The translations under genes and the position numbers were made by a program. Shown here piece by piece: positions 34,076-43,090 of a stretch of 59,771 nt of DNA. Origin of the DNA: HKCCE3408 sp039191215 (lineage in GTDB: Bacteria > Pseudomonadota > Alphaproteobacteria > Rhodobacterales > Rhodobacteraceae). The DNA lies in assembly GCA_039191215.1 (NCBI GenBank), contig JBCCXT010000021.1:1-59771 (forward strand), written 5' to 3'. The first letter of the stretch is position 1. Each line of letters opens with the position of its first letter. Under the pieces are notes generated by a model. It did not search any database. It saw nothing but the letters and a program-made list of their open reading frames with translations, and was not told the origin of the DNA.

Positions 34076-35430
34076 GCGGCCAGCCCCGCAATGGGGTGGG
34101 GAAAGGCAAGCGCGGGCGCGCGGGCCTCAATCATGGCTGCAAGTCGCAAAAGGCCAAGATCACCACCGACCGGTCCTATGAGTTGGACGGCCACCGGCAG
34201 GCCGTCTGTCATCCCAAACGGCAGGGCAAGCGCGGGCAGGCCCGCCACATTTGCAAGGGCCGCATTGGGCGCAAATGCCTCCATCTTTGCCATATGGCCG
34301 ACCGGGTCGGTTCCTTGCAGATCGATGGCCCCGACGGGCAGCGGCCGGTCCGACAAAACCGGCATGACAATTGCATCGCGTGCGGCAAAGAGCGCCTCGA
34401 CCTGGTGGGAGATACGCGCGATCTGCCGGGCGGTGGCAAAAAGCTGCGTCGCGGGGCTGGCGCTGCCCGCCTCGGCCATGGCGGCGGCCAGGGGCGGCAA
34501 TTTCTCCTCTGGGACGGCCATTGCACCCAGAAATTCGCCCAGAGACGCGCAAAAAACCTGCCGGGCGATATCATGAGCCGCCGCGCCCAGCCGGTCGGGC
34601 GCGGCCATTTCATGCAACGCACACCCGGCATCGCGCAGTGCATAAGCGGCCTCTTGCGCTGCGTCGATCTGCGCGCGGTCGCACCGTTCCGGAAGCGCCA
34701 GAGCAATGCGGGGATTGGCAGGCAGAACGACCGGCACCTGTGCCCGCCGAACGCCCAGAAACGCCGCCTCGACATCGCGAACGGTGCGGGCGAGCACCAG
34801 TTCCGAGGCGATGCCCATCAGGTCATTAAGGAAGTCCGGGCCACCGGGCACGGCACCGCGGGACGGCTTCAGCCCGACAAGTCCGCAGCACGCCGCGGGA
34901 ATCCTGATCGACCCCGCCGCATCGGTTGCATGCGCAATCGCGACGATGCCTGCTGCCACTGAAGCCGCCGCGCCACCCGACGACCCGCCTGGTGTTATAT
35001 GCGGGTTCCACGGATTGCGGGCAGGTACCATCCCTTCCGGCTCACAGGTCAGCGACAGCCCAAAGGGCGGCGTCGCCGTCACGCCAAAGGGAATAAGACC
35101 CATGCTCCGGAAGCCGGCCATTAAATCGCTGTCTTCGGTCGGCGGCGCTTGGCGCTGGCGGATCGCGGCGGAACCAGCCGATTGCGGCAGGCCCCGCGCG
35201 GTTCCCCCCAAATCTTTTACAAGAAATGGCACACCGTGAAATGCCCCGCGCTGGCCTTTCGGCATGGCATCTGCCGCGACCGCCCCGGCACGCGCCATCT
35301 CCGCGTCGAGATGCACCAAAGCCCCCAAGCCTTCCAAGCGCGTTGCAGCAGAAAGGCTGGCCTCCATTGCGTCTGTCGCACTGAGGTGACCGCGTTTGAT
35401 CGCGGCGGCCAGGGCTGTGGCATCATGCAC
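34072..35430 (-). CDS. Amidase-signature family hydrolase
   Basis: A 452-residue amidase with the Ser-cisSer-Lys catalytic triad: Lys in GVPFLVKDLGG, the Gly/Ser-rich TPGGSSGGAAASVAAG, and the nucleophile Ser in DAAGSIRIPAACCG. It is related to AtzF/GatA-type amidases and indole-acetamide hydrolases; the natural amide is unknown. The frame starts at a GTG (35430) with no clear ribosome site, 15 bp after the binding-protein gene; no earlier ATG is in frame. It probably releases ammonia from a compound imported by this operon or formed by the deaminase-like hydrolase. Confidence 0.9.
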   Translation of the reverse strand: MHDATALAAAIKRGHLSATDAMEASLSAATRLEGLGALVHLDAEMARAGAVAADAMPKGQRGAFHGVPFLVKDLGGTARGLPQSAGSAAIRQRQAPPTEDSDLMAGFRSMGLIPFGVTATPPFGLSLTCEPEGMVPARNPWNPHITPGGSSGGAAASVAAGIVAIAHATDAAGSIRIPAACCGLVGLKPSRGAVPGGPDFLNDLMGIASELVLARTVRDVEAAFLGVRRAQVPVVLPANPRIALALPERCDRAQIDAAQEAAYALRDAGCALHEMAAPDRLGAAAHDIARQVFCASLGEFLGAMAVPEEKLPPLAAAMAEAGSASPATQLFATARQIARISHQVEALFAARDAIVMPVLSDRPLPVGAIDLQGTDPVGHMAKMEAFAPNAALANVAGLPALALPFGMTDGLPVAVQLIGPVGGDLGLLRLAAMIEARAPALAFPHPIAGLAA

Positions 35431-35445
35431 GTTGCGGGTCGCAGA

Positions 35446-36429
35446 TCAGGCCGGCTCACTTTCATCGATGGGCACGTCCCACTCACCGGCAGCGATGGCA
35501 GCTTGTTTGGCCTCCATAGGCGCGATCGCATCAGCCGGGACCTCATCGGCCACATAGATCAATTCGTTACCGCCATAGGACATGAACGAATACTCGGTGT
35601 AGTCGCGACCGACCGGGTTGTCCGCCTGGATGTCGGCCAAAATCGCCTCGATGGTCGGGCCGTAGTTCCAGATAGCATTGGCAAAAACCGTGCCCGGATA
35701 GCGCGGCGTATAGTCGATGAGCGACCCGATCGCTTTGATCCCGCGCTCTTCCGCGGCATCCGCGGTGCCGATGCGTTCGCCAAACAGAATGTCGGCCCCG
35801 GCATCGATCTGGGCAATCGCTGCTTCCTTCGCGCGGGCGGGGTCAAACCACGCACCGATAAAGCCGTTAAGGAAGGTTGCATCGGGATTGACCTCACTCA
35901 CGCCCATGCGGAAGGCATTGATCAGCAGGTTCACCTCCGGGATAGGATAGCCGCCCACCGATCCAAAGACGTTGTTTTCAGACATCGCACCGGCCAGCAT
36001 GCCTGCGAGATAAGCCGCCTCGTGGTTGCGCGTGCCGAAGACGCCAAAATTGTCGCCTTCGGGCCCGCCGGAGGAGCCCATCAGAAACGCGGTGTCGGGA
36101 TAGTCGACCGCAACTTCGCGCGCCTCGCGCTCAACGGCATAGGATTCACCCCAAACAAGCTCCGCCCCGCCTTCAGCATATTCCGCCATCGCACGCGGAT
36201 AATCAGTCGGCGCCACCCCTTCGGAAAACTCATATTCAATCGCGCCCGCCTCAGCGGCCTGTTGAAAGGCGATATGGATGCGGCTGTTCCAGGCATTTTC
36301 AACCGGTGAGCCGTGCACGGCGGCGACCCGAGCGACAGATTGGGCATTGGCGCGGCGGATGAAGGCCGGGGCGACAAGTGTGGCACTGGCGGCCAGGATT
36401 ACCTGGCGGCGTGTGGTTTTCAGTTTCAT
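35446..36429 (-). CDS. BMP-family ABC transporter substrate-binding protein
   Basis: A 327-residue BMP (PnrA/Med) family binding protein. Such proteins bind purine nucleosides, nucleobases and related compounds. The signal is a probable Tat type (TTRRQVILAASATLVAPAFI, then RRANA). The mature part has HGSPVENAWNSRIHIAFQ, FGTRNHEAAYLAGMLAG and VNLLINAFRMG. The ATG at 36429 follows a GGAG. It is followed by the amidase, ATPase and permeases, and preceded by the deaminase-like hydrolase, with a 38 bp gap. Confidence 0.92.
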   Translation of the reverse strand: MKLKTTRRQVILAASATLVAPAFIRRANAQSVARVAAVHGSPVENAWNSRIHIAFQQAAEAGAIEYEFSEGVAPTDYPRAMAEYAEGGAELVWGESYAVEREAREVAVDYPDTAFLMGSSGGPEGDNFGVFGTRNHEAAYLAGMLAGAMSENNVFGSVGGYPIPEVNLLINAFRMGVSEVNPDATFLNGFIGAWFDPARAKEAAIAQIDAGADILFGERIGTADAAEERGIKAIGSLIDYTPRYPGTVFANAIWNYGPTIEAILADIQADNPVGRDYTEYSFMSYGGNELIYVADEVPADAIAPMEAKQAAIAAGEWDVPIDESEPA

Positions 36430-36467
36430 CAGGAGGCTCCTTGTTGGTTGCTTTTGGTTATCTGGGT

Positions 36468-37757
36468 TCAATCTTCGGGCATCGGCGCATAAGCGGCCGG
36501 ATCGAGCGCACCCGGCCGATCAGGCAGTGTGAGTGTGGCTATCCGTGGTGCAGCGCGCGACAGCACGCGGCCATTGCGGATCACCGCAAGCCGGGTCGCT
36601 TTCAGGCGGATGGCTTCGATTGGGTCACGGGCCTGCAGAACAATCATGCTGGCCGGGCCACCCACTCGGATCGTGGGGTCTGGCAGACCCATGGCCTTCG
36701 CGCCATTGATCGTGACGGATGTGAAGGACCAGGCCATGGCGTCGCGGGATGTCATCGGCACCGCGTGAATGCCCATATGCGCAACCTCAAGCATGTCGGC
36801 GGAACCCAGCGGATACCAGGGATCCATCGTGCAATCCTGCCCAAAAGCCACGTTGACGCCGGCCTCGCGAAGCTCTTGAACGCGGGTCAGGCCGCGGCGG
36901 CGAGGATAGGTATCTGCCCGGCCTTGAAGCGTGATGTTGATCAGCGGATTTGGGATGACATTGAGATCGGATTCCGCGATCAGTGGGATCAGCTTGCTGG
37001 CGTAGTAATTGTCATAAGAATGCATCGCCGTGGCGTGGCTTGCGACGACCCGGTCGCCGAGGCCAAGCCGCGTCGTCTCATAAGCCAGGGTCTCAATATG
37101 GCGCGACAAGGGATCGTCGCTTTCGTCGCAGTGCAGATCGAGCATGAGGCCGCGATCGGCGGCAATCTCGGCCAGGCGCGTGACCGAACGCGCGCCATCA
37201 TCCATCGTTCGCTCGAAATGTGGGATCCCGCCGACAACATCGACGCCCATATCAAGGGCGCGGATCAAGTTATCCTCAGCGCCCGCTGCGCGATAAAGCC
37301 CGTCCTGAGGAAACGCCACAAGCTGCAGATCAATGTAGGGCGCGACCCGCTTGCGGACTTCCAGCAGCGCTTCGACCCCAACAAGCGGTGTGGTTGAGAC
37401 ATCGACATGGGTGCGGATCGCCAAAAGGCCTTGCGACACGGCCAGATCGCAGTAGCGCAATGCGCGATCCATAACGGCTTCCGGCGTGAGCAGGGGCTTC
37501 AATTCACCCCATAATGCTATCCCTTCCAAAAGGGTCCCGGAGACGTTCAAACGCGGCAAGCCAAGGCTAAGCGTTGCGTCCATATGAAAATGCGGATCGA
37601 CGAATGGCGGTGAAACAAGGCACCCCGCTGCGTCGATCTCTTCACTCGCTTCTGCCTCGATACCCGCGGCGATCTCAACGATCACCCCGTCTCTTGCGGC
37701 AATGTCCAGCGGCCCGCGTCCATCCGGCAGCCTGGCCCGTCTAATGATGAGATCCAT
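36468..37757 (-). CDS. Cytosine-deaminase-like amidohydrolase
   Basis: A 429-residue metal-dependent amidohydrolase closest to CodA. Metal ligands are visible: the PHFHMDATLS motif, His in DLHCDESDD, His in ASHATAMHSYDN, and Asp in FGQDCTMDPWYPLG. Many CodA proteins have FGHD in the last motif; here Gln replaces the His, as in a subgroup of uncharacterised amidohydrolases, so cytosine may not be the substrate. Another landmark is NPLINITLQGRADTYPRRRG. It is the first gene of the six-gene transport operon. It may deaminate or ring-open an imported pyrimidine- or creatinine-like heterocycle; this is inference. Confidence 0.88.
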   Translation of the reverse strand: MDLIIRRARLPDGRGPLDIAARDGVIVEIAAGIEAEASEEIDAAGCLVSPPFVDPHFHMDATLSLGLPRLNVSGTLLEGIALWGELKPLLTPEAVMDRALRYCDLAVSQGLLAIRTHVDVSTTPLVGVEALLEVRKRVAPYIDLQLVAFPQDGLYRAAGAEDNLIRALDMGVDVVGGIPHFERTMDDGARSVTRLAEIAADRGLMLDLHCDESDDPLSRHIETLAYETTRLGLGDRVVASHATAMHSYDNYYASKLIPLIAESDLNVIPNPLINITLQGRADTYPRRRGLTRVQELREAGVNVAFGQDCTMDPWYPLGSADMLEVAHMGIHAVPMTSRDAMAWSFTSVTINGAKAMGLPDPTIRVGGPASMIVLQARDPIEAIRLKATRLAVIRNGRVLSRAAPRIATLTLPDRPGALDPAAYAPMPED

Positions 37758-38379
37758 TTCCCCCCGACCTCATATTGCTGACCTGACGGTAAAGTATTTT
37801 TGCCAAATCGCTACTCGTTTGACGGCGCGCACAGCCCGATACGCGAACTGTCCGCTTTTTGAGCGCTTCGGGTCGCTGTTGACGAAAACGCGGCCGGTCC
37901 GCGGCATGCCGTTCAAGCTGTCACAAGGAAATCCAGCCATGCCGCATCGTCCCGAAGCTGGCTCGGGCGCAGCCCGCAACGCCATTACTCTGGCAGCAAA
38001 AGAGACCTAACTGCGCGCATTTTGCGCCACGAACCACTGTCATGCACCTGATTTGTCATACGGGCGCTTGCTCAACGCCCAAAAATCACCGCAGTGTTAA
38101 GGAATTGGTACCCGAGTGTACTAGTTTGCGGGTAACGAATTGAATGAACATGCATCGCGCACAAAAAACGGCGGATCACAACGGGAAGCAGCACTGCAAT
38201 ACCAGACACGAACATGATCGAATAATCTTTGCGTGGATGCCGAATGGATGCGAATATTAACCTTGGCTCGGGTCATTTCACCCGGCTTGCTCGAACAGGG
38301 CTACGGGTGTGACAATGATTGGAAGTCATACCCTTTGGATAGTGGAACATTGAACGGTTTCGGCACTGGAGTGTGATCG
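37758..38379. other. Divergent intergenic region, 622 bp
   Basis: I see no convincing gene here. It separates the minus-strand amidohydrolase operon from the plus-strand repeat-rich membrane protein and should hold both promoters. It is less GC-rich than its surroundings around 38040-38270. A GTTAAGGAATTGG-type AT-rich stretch is present near 38095, but I could not fix a promoter with confidence. Confidence 0.5.
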
Positions 38380-40299
38380 GTGGAGGAAATTCCTCAAAAA
38401 ATCCAAAAAGCGCTAGCGGATATGAATTGGGAAGAGCGTCTGAAACAGGCGCGCGCCCAACGAGAAGCAGTGTTGCGGGCGCGGGCGGAAAAGGGCGCGG
38501 GCGCGCAAAAGAGCCCGGACAGGGATGCACCGACTCGCAGTGCTGCCGCAACCGAGGAGCGGCGATTTAATGCCCCCGTAGCGGCCGCGGAAACGCCTGA
38601 AGAGCTCAGCATGAACTGGATCGACCGCCTGAACCGGACGCGGGCGCAGCGCGAAGCCAGGTTGCAGGCGCGCGCCGACCAAGAGGTCGGCGACGAAGAG
38701 CGTCAAAACGAAGAGCTTCAAAGCGAAGAGCTTCAAAGCGAAGAGCTTCAAAACGAAGAGCGTCAAAACGATGAGCCGTCTGTAATCGGTGTCGTGGCGG
38801 CAGAAGACAAAACACCAGCAGAGGATGAGGCCCCGGCCGCGATGGCAAGCATCGCCGCGCGATCCGGCGGGATCAAGCGTGCCGGCTATATTGCTTTGGG
38901 GTGTTGCACGGGTATCGGTCTCGGCGTTGGCGTGGCGATTTACGCCAACCAGTCCTCAACGCCAAACGCAACTGCAGTCGCGGGCGACACAACTGCTGTA
39001 TTGACCGCAGCTTCGTCGAATGGCGCGAGCCAAGCGGAAACAGCGTCGCAGGTGGCCGCTACCGAAAGCACGCCGCCGCTGCCGGAGGGTCCCGACGTCA
39101 TGGCTGATCTTGGCGCAGAATTTGCATCTCCGGTCTTTGACGTTGCAACAGAGTTGCCCGCAGATCCTGAGTTGACGGCAAACATTTGGCCAGAGATGGC
39201 AGCACTGGCTGTACCGCAGGTTGATGGCGCCGCGGAGGTCGCGGAGCTGGTGCGCCTGGATGGACCTCAGACGTTGCAAGACCTCTCAGCGCCACCGCTG
39301 TCTTTTGGCTTGCAGGCGCCCCAAGCCGACCGCGCCAACGATCCGATGGTTGTCGCCGATGGATGGCTGGCTGAGCTGCCTTGGGCGGATGGGTTCCGCA
39401 ATCCGTCCCGGATGAACCCGCCCGCGGTTGGGTTAACACCAGCGCCCGGTGACGTCGCCGACGCCCTGACAGCTCGGCCGGAAATTCTGGCCTCGCTGGC
39501 AGCATTGCCCAACCCAGCTGCCGCTGAGACAGGCGCCGATATCTCTGTTACAGCCTTCAGCCTGACACCACCGCCCGGGGTGGTCGCCGCGATTTCGGCG
39601 CCACCCGCTCCGGAGATTGGTGACAATCCGGATATGTCGCCAATTACCATGCCCGTGCGACCGGAATTGATGGCTGAGTTGACCGCGCCGACCGAACCTT
39701 CTGCGCCTAGCCAGGTCCTGGACATTTCGATTGCCGCTTTCACCGATACATCGCTGCCCCAAACAATAAGCGAGATATCGGCCTTGCCCACACTAGCTGT
39801 GCCGCAACCAGGTGAAGGTCTGGCCCGCTCGCCAATTGCCCAACCCGTACGGCCAGAATTGCTGAATATGGATACTGCGTTGTCGCCGCCCGCGGCGCCT
39901 GCAACGGGCACAGGCGTCAGCCTTATTACCTTTGCTGACACAACCACAACCCAGTCATTGCCATCGCCAGTGGCACTGGAAAACCCCAATGCGCCAGAGC
40001 CGGGGCTAAATCGCCGCCTGATCTCAGTTGTGGCGCCCACGCAGCCAGAACTCTTGACGGTTATGGCTGCCCCGCCTGCGCCCATCGTCCCAGAGCTGGG
40101 CGTGAGCCTACCCATCCCCGCAAACCGGGATCAGACGCCTCCGATTGCTATTGCCACCTTCACGCCCGCACCGGAATTGTTCGAGCTTCGCCCCGACCTC
40201 AGCCCGACTTTCACGCCGGAGCCGCCACCAGCACTCAGCGAAGAAGATGTCTTGCGCGCCAGAGTGCTTTCGAGGTTGCGCGAAGCCTTGTCGGAATAG
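38380..40299 (+). CDS. Large repeat-containing single-pass membrane protein, unrecognised
   Basis: A 639-residue protein starting at a GTG (38380). The N-terminal half contains two copies of a charged helical motif, MNWEERLKQARAQREAVLRA (residues 15-34) and MNWIDRLNRTRAQREARLQA (78-97). Then comes a tandem five-residue repeat rich in Glu and Gln (residues about 105-131), encoded by a 15-bp DNA repeat. A single membrane segment (RAGYIALGCCTGIGLGVGVA, 167-186) separates this from an Ala/Pro-rich C-terminal region with about four degenerate repeats of RPEL...ALP followed by a DIS or VSL and F-T/A-D-T stretch (residues about 365-600). The topology is probably N-in with the repeats outside. I do not know its function; envelope or scaffold roles are guesses. 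Confidence 0.8.
   Translation: MEEIPQKIQKALADMNWEERLKQARAQREAVLRARAEKGAGAQKSPDRDAPTRSAAATEERRFNAPVAAAETPEELSMNWIDRLNRTRAQREARLQARADQEVGDEERQNEELQSEELQSEELQNEERQNDEPSVIGVVAAEDKTPAEDEAPAAMASIAARSGGIKRAGYIALGCCTGIGLGVGVAIYANQSSTPNATAVAGDTTAVLTAASSNGASQAETASQVAATESTPPLPEGPDVMADLGAEFASPVFDVATELPADPELTANIWPEMAALAVPQVDGAAEVAELVRLDGPQTLQDLSAPPLSFGLQAPQADRANDPMVVADGWLAELPWADGFRNPSRMNPPAVGLTPAPGDVADALTARPEILASLAALPNPAAAETGADISVTAFSLTPPPGVVAAISAPPAPEIGDNPDMSPITMPVRPELMAELTAPTEPSAPSQVLDISIAAFTDTSLPQTISEISALPTLAVPQPGEGLARSPIAQPVRPELLNMDTALSPPAAPATGTGVSLITFADTTTTQSLPSPVALENPNAPEPGLNRRLISVVAPTQPELLTVMAAPPAPIVPELGVSLPIPANRDQTPPIAIATFTPAPELFELRPDLSPTFTPEPPPALSEEDVLRARVLSRLREALSE
38695..38769 (+). repeat. Tandem 15-bp repeat, five copies
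   Basis: Five consecutive near-identical units of the form GAAGAGCKTCAAARC, differing at only two positions, encode EERQN and EELQS blocks inside the large membrane protein. In-frame units can be gained or lost by slippage, so copy number may vary between strains. Confidence 0.9.
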
Positions 40300-40400
40300 G
40301 GCGTCTTCGGCCAAGCCACAAGGACCAGAGACATCTGCGCCCGCCGCCAGGGCGGTCAGAACCGGTTGGCCTGAATGCCTCACCTAAGCCGGGCCACTAC

Positions 40401-41009
40401 TTACCCGATTTCAGTCAAAGCCTCTGTCGGCCCGTCGATCAGCTCCAGCCCAAGACGGTGAAGCAACTGGGCCAAGCCAGGCGTACCCCCGGCCAGCATG
40501 ATATGGCCGATATGTTTGCCCGCGCAGCACAGCGCGACAATCAGGTTCTTCTCACTCTCGCTCAAATCAAACGCATCGATATTCGTCCGCACATTGCCGC
40601 TTAAGGGGCCGTGCAGGTCGTCCAAACTGATCCAGTTCAGCACCTCACCGCCGCCGGGCCATGCCTGGTCGCGGCCATGGGCAAAGCGGATCGGGGCTAC
40701 CGTCTTTTCCCCACCCAGGAGCTCTCGCCGGTCAGCCTCGTAGCGCGCGGGATGAATCTCCACGCCGAAATGCTGCTGCAAAGCTGAGCAGACCGGCGCG
40801 TTCATCGCTATCCCGTTTAGGGTAAGTTGCGCCATGGGATGGTGTTTGAGTGCAATCAGCGCCGCCATGGTGCTGAGGCTGGTGCAGGGCTGCCGGTCCA
40901 CGCCCCAAAAGCGCAGCTCACGCACGAAAGGCACGGTTTCATGCGGGCCAGGCTTGAACTGCATCGCGTAGAATTGCCGGTCAAAGGCGTAGACGAACCT
41001 AAGCTCCAT
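40401..41009 (-). CDS. Hypothetical protein coupled to the glycosyltransferase
   Basis: A 202-residue protein with no signal peptide or membrane segment. It begins MELRFVYAFDRQFYAMQFKP; the ATG at 41009 is used since the longer frame above it is antisense to the end of the glycosyltransferase gene. The C-terminal half holds CCAGKHIGHIMLAGGTPG and LLHRLGLELIDGPTE. I do not recognise a domain. Its start overlaps the end of the double glycosyltransferase gene by 11 bases, so translation is coupled and the two probably act in one pathway. Confidence 0.75.
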   Translation of the reverse strand: MELRFVYAFDRQFYAMQFKPGPHETVPFVRELRFWGVDRQPCTSLSTMAALIALKHHPMAQLTLNGIAMNAPVCSALQQHFGVEIHPARYEADRRELLGGEKTVAPIRFAHGRDQAWPGGGEVLNWISLDDLHGPLSGNVRTNIDAFDLSESEKNLIVALCCAGKHIGHIMLAGGTPGLAQLLHRLGLELIDGPTEALTEIG

Positions 41010-43062
41010 GGAAGCCTCCGACTTGGCCCAAATTGGCCACGGGAACGAAGTTACCATAGCGGCCGGAATTGGCGAGATTCAGCGCGTATTCGAGATCGAC
41101 GGCGTTGTCGAACGTGCCAAGCAGCACATGCACGCCTTGCGCAGGTTGATTGACGGCAAAAAACTCAATCCGGCCGAACCCGGCCGTCAGCACAGGGGTT
41201 GGGATCGCGGCCAATGCGTCGGCGATATTGGCGTAGCGCCGAGAGATGACGCGCCGTTGGCCCTTCTCCACACGCAGTGCCTCAAGGCTGCACAAGCTCT
41301 GTTGGCTGTGCAATTCGCCCGCGGCCACGATATCGACCCCGCGCAACTCACGAAATGCGGGCAGTTTTTCAATGATCCCGCCCGCGTCAAGCGGGGTGCG
41401 TGAGCGTAAAACAAGCCTGGTTTTGTAGCCGTAGCCTTGGAAGGCCGGGGCAAATTCCATCTCGGCAAATCGGTTGCTACCGGCATGCTGCTCTGTGCCA
41501 AAGATGGGATCAAAACCAAGCGTCAGAGCTGCTTCCATTTCGAGATCGATATGAAATGCGCCAAAGCCCGAAGGCAGTAAGGCAAGCATCTCTCGCATCG
41601 TCGGAAACCCGGTGACCCACAATCTGTCTTCGGTCTCGGCCCGAACCGCCGCCAAATAGGGCTCGCCCAGGAAAAACCGGTAGGCGTCATTTGTGCGATC
41701 GGCGACATCGCGCTGCACGGCCGTTCCGGTGCTTGTAACGCTTACGGGATGCAGGCGCCGCAGACAGTGGAACTTGCCCGTATGGGGCAGATCGAGCCCA
41801 GCCATGATCATCCGCATATTGAGCTGGTGATCCGTGCCGAGCGTAAGGCTTTCATCGTAGCGAATGCGCGCAAGCACATCGCGGCGGTAAAAGCCCGTAC
41901 TATGCAGGGTGATCTTGCCGGGTCGGCGCAGTAGCTCGTTGATGTCGCGGCGCTGGCCGAGATATGATTTCAGCTGACCCGTGACCTCGTCGAACTCGAT
42001 CCAAGCCGAATGACAGCCATGCGCGGCATCGCGGCTTGCCATGCATTCCATCTGCTCTTCAAAACGGTTCGGGAATGAGAAATCGTCATCGTCGTGAACC
42101 GCGATATAGAAGCCGCGCGCATTGTCAGTGATCTTGTTTCGCGCTTTCGGGATCGAGGGCTCGTCCTCTGTCATCACGCGAATATCGAGCGTCGGGAAGG
42201 CCTTGGCCAAAACCGCCTGGTCCAAGCGGTTTTCCGGTGACGCGCCATTGTCGCAGATCACTACTTCGAAATCCTGGAAAGACTGCTTAGCAAGGCCGGT
42301 CATGCAGTAGGCCAGATGTTCTGCGCGGTTCGGGCGGTCGGTTGTTGCAATGGCCACCGTGATTGATGGGCCAAACGCTGCGGTGTTCTCATAATTCGAA
42401 TAACGGAATGGATGCGGCCGAAAGATCGAGCCATCCCCCAGCAAGGCCTCTTTGTGGCCATCGGTGAACCGGCCCCGAATCCGCGCCTCCGAGGGCGGGT
42501 GGCGTTCGTGCAGCACCTTGTCCGACTGAAAAACCTCCACCCGCTTTCCGTAGCGGCGCAGCCGTTGGCAAAGGTCGTTATCTTCGCCGCCATAATCGAA
42601 ATAGCGGGTATCGAAACCGCCGATTTCCACGACATCTGCGCGGCTGAAGAGGTTCCCGCATCCCTCCCCCCAAGAGGGCCGCAATCGTTTGCGGCGCGGC
42701 TGGCCGTCAATGTAGTCGAAATCAGTGGGCTGGAGCACGTAAAACGACACAGCGCCCTTGATGATATTGCTGGCCAGCTGCGCCAGAACCTCATTCTCGA
42801 TGAGCAGTTCCACATCTGCGTCGATCTTTAGGACAACATCGTTTGTAGCCGCGGCGATGCCGATATTGTTGGCCTCAGACAGGCACCAAATATCGGCCTC
42901 AACATGCACAATCCGACATCCCGGTGTTACGCCAAGTGGTTCGTCTGAGCCGAAATCGACCAAGATGATCTCAGAAATCGCCGCACTCTGGCGCAGTCTT
43001 TCGACGCACCGCTCGAGCCTTTCCAGAGACCAATTTCTGAACGGGATGATGGCTGTGATCAT
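40999..43062 (-). CDS. Tandem GT2-family glycosyltransferase
   Basis: A 687-residue protein with two GT-A glycosyltransferase domains. Domain 1 (residues about 1-235) begins MITAIIPFRNWSLERL and has a KIDADVELL metal-binding segment and FDYGGEDNDLCQRL as acceptor-site motif. Domain 2 (about 240-480) has ITVAIATTDRPNRAEHLAY, a PKARNKI segment and the metal-binding VHDDDDFSFPNRFEEQ. The last 200 residues are not recognised. It is cytoplasmic by sequence, with a partner gene overlapping its end. It may build a polysaccharide or glycan from two sugars, as some bifunctional synthases do; products are unknown. Confidence 0.88.
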   Translation of the reverse strand: MITAIIPFRNWSLERLERCVERLRQSAAISEIILVDFGSDEPLGVTPGCRIVHVEADIWCLSEANNIGIAAATNDVVLKIDADVELLIENEVLAQLASNIIKGAVSFYVLQPTDFDYIDGQPRRKRLRPSWGEGCGNLFSRADVVEIGGFDTRYFDYGGEDNDLCQRLRRYGKRVEVFQSDKVLHERHPPSEARIRGRFTDGHKEALLGDGSIFRPHPFRYSNYENTAAFGPSITVAIATTDRPNRAEHLAYCMTGLAKQSFQDFEVVICDNGASPENRLDQAVLAKAFPTLDIRVMTEDEPSIPKARNKITDNARGFYIAVHDDDDFSFPNRFEEQMECMASRDAAHGCHSAWIEFDEVTGQLKSYLGQRRDINELLRRPGKITLHSTGFYRRDVLARIRYDESLTLGTDHQLNMRMIMAGLDLPHTGKFHCLRRLHPVSVTSTGTAVQRDVADRTNDAYRFFLGEPYLAAVRAETEDRLWVTGFPTMREMLALLPSGFGAFHIDLEMEAALTLGFDPIFGTEQHAGSNRFAEMEFAPAFQGYGYKTRLVLRSRTPLDAGGIIEKLPAFRELRGVDIVAAGELHSQQSLCSLEALRVEKGQRRVISRRYANIADALAAIPTPVLTAGFGRIEFFAVNQPAQGVHVLLGTFDNAVDLEYALNLANSGRYGNFVPVANLGQVGGFHGA

Positions 43063-43090
43063 GGAAAAGCTCTGGCGAGCATGGCCTGGT

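Noticed and set aside
37758..37840. A TTGGCA-like sequence as a sigma54 promoter for the amidohydrolase operon
   Set aside because: The required GC at the -12 position is missing, so the match to the -24/-12 consensus fails.
37702..38010. A plus-strand frame upstream of the large membrane protein
   Set aside because: It begins inside the amidohydrolase gene on the other strand and has no ribosome site or domain.
38695..38769. The 15-bp tandem repeat as a possible CRISPR-like array
   Set aside because: The units are contiguous without spacers and encode a regular peptide in frame, so they are a coding microsatellite.
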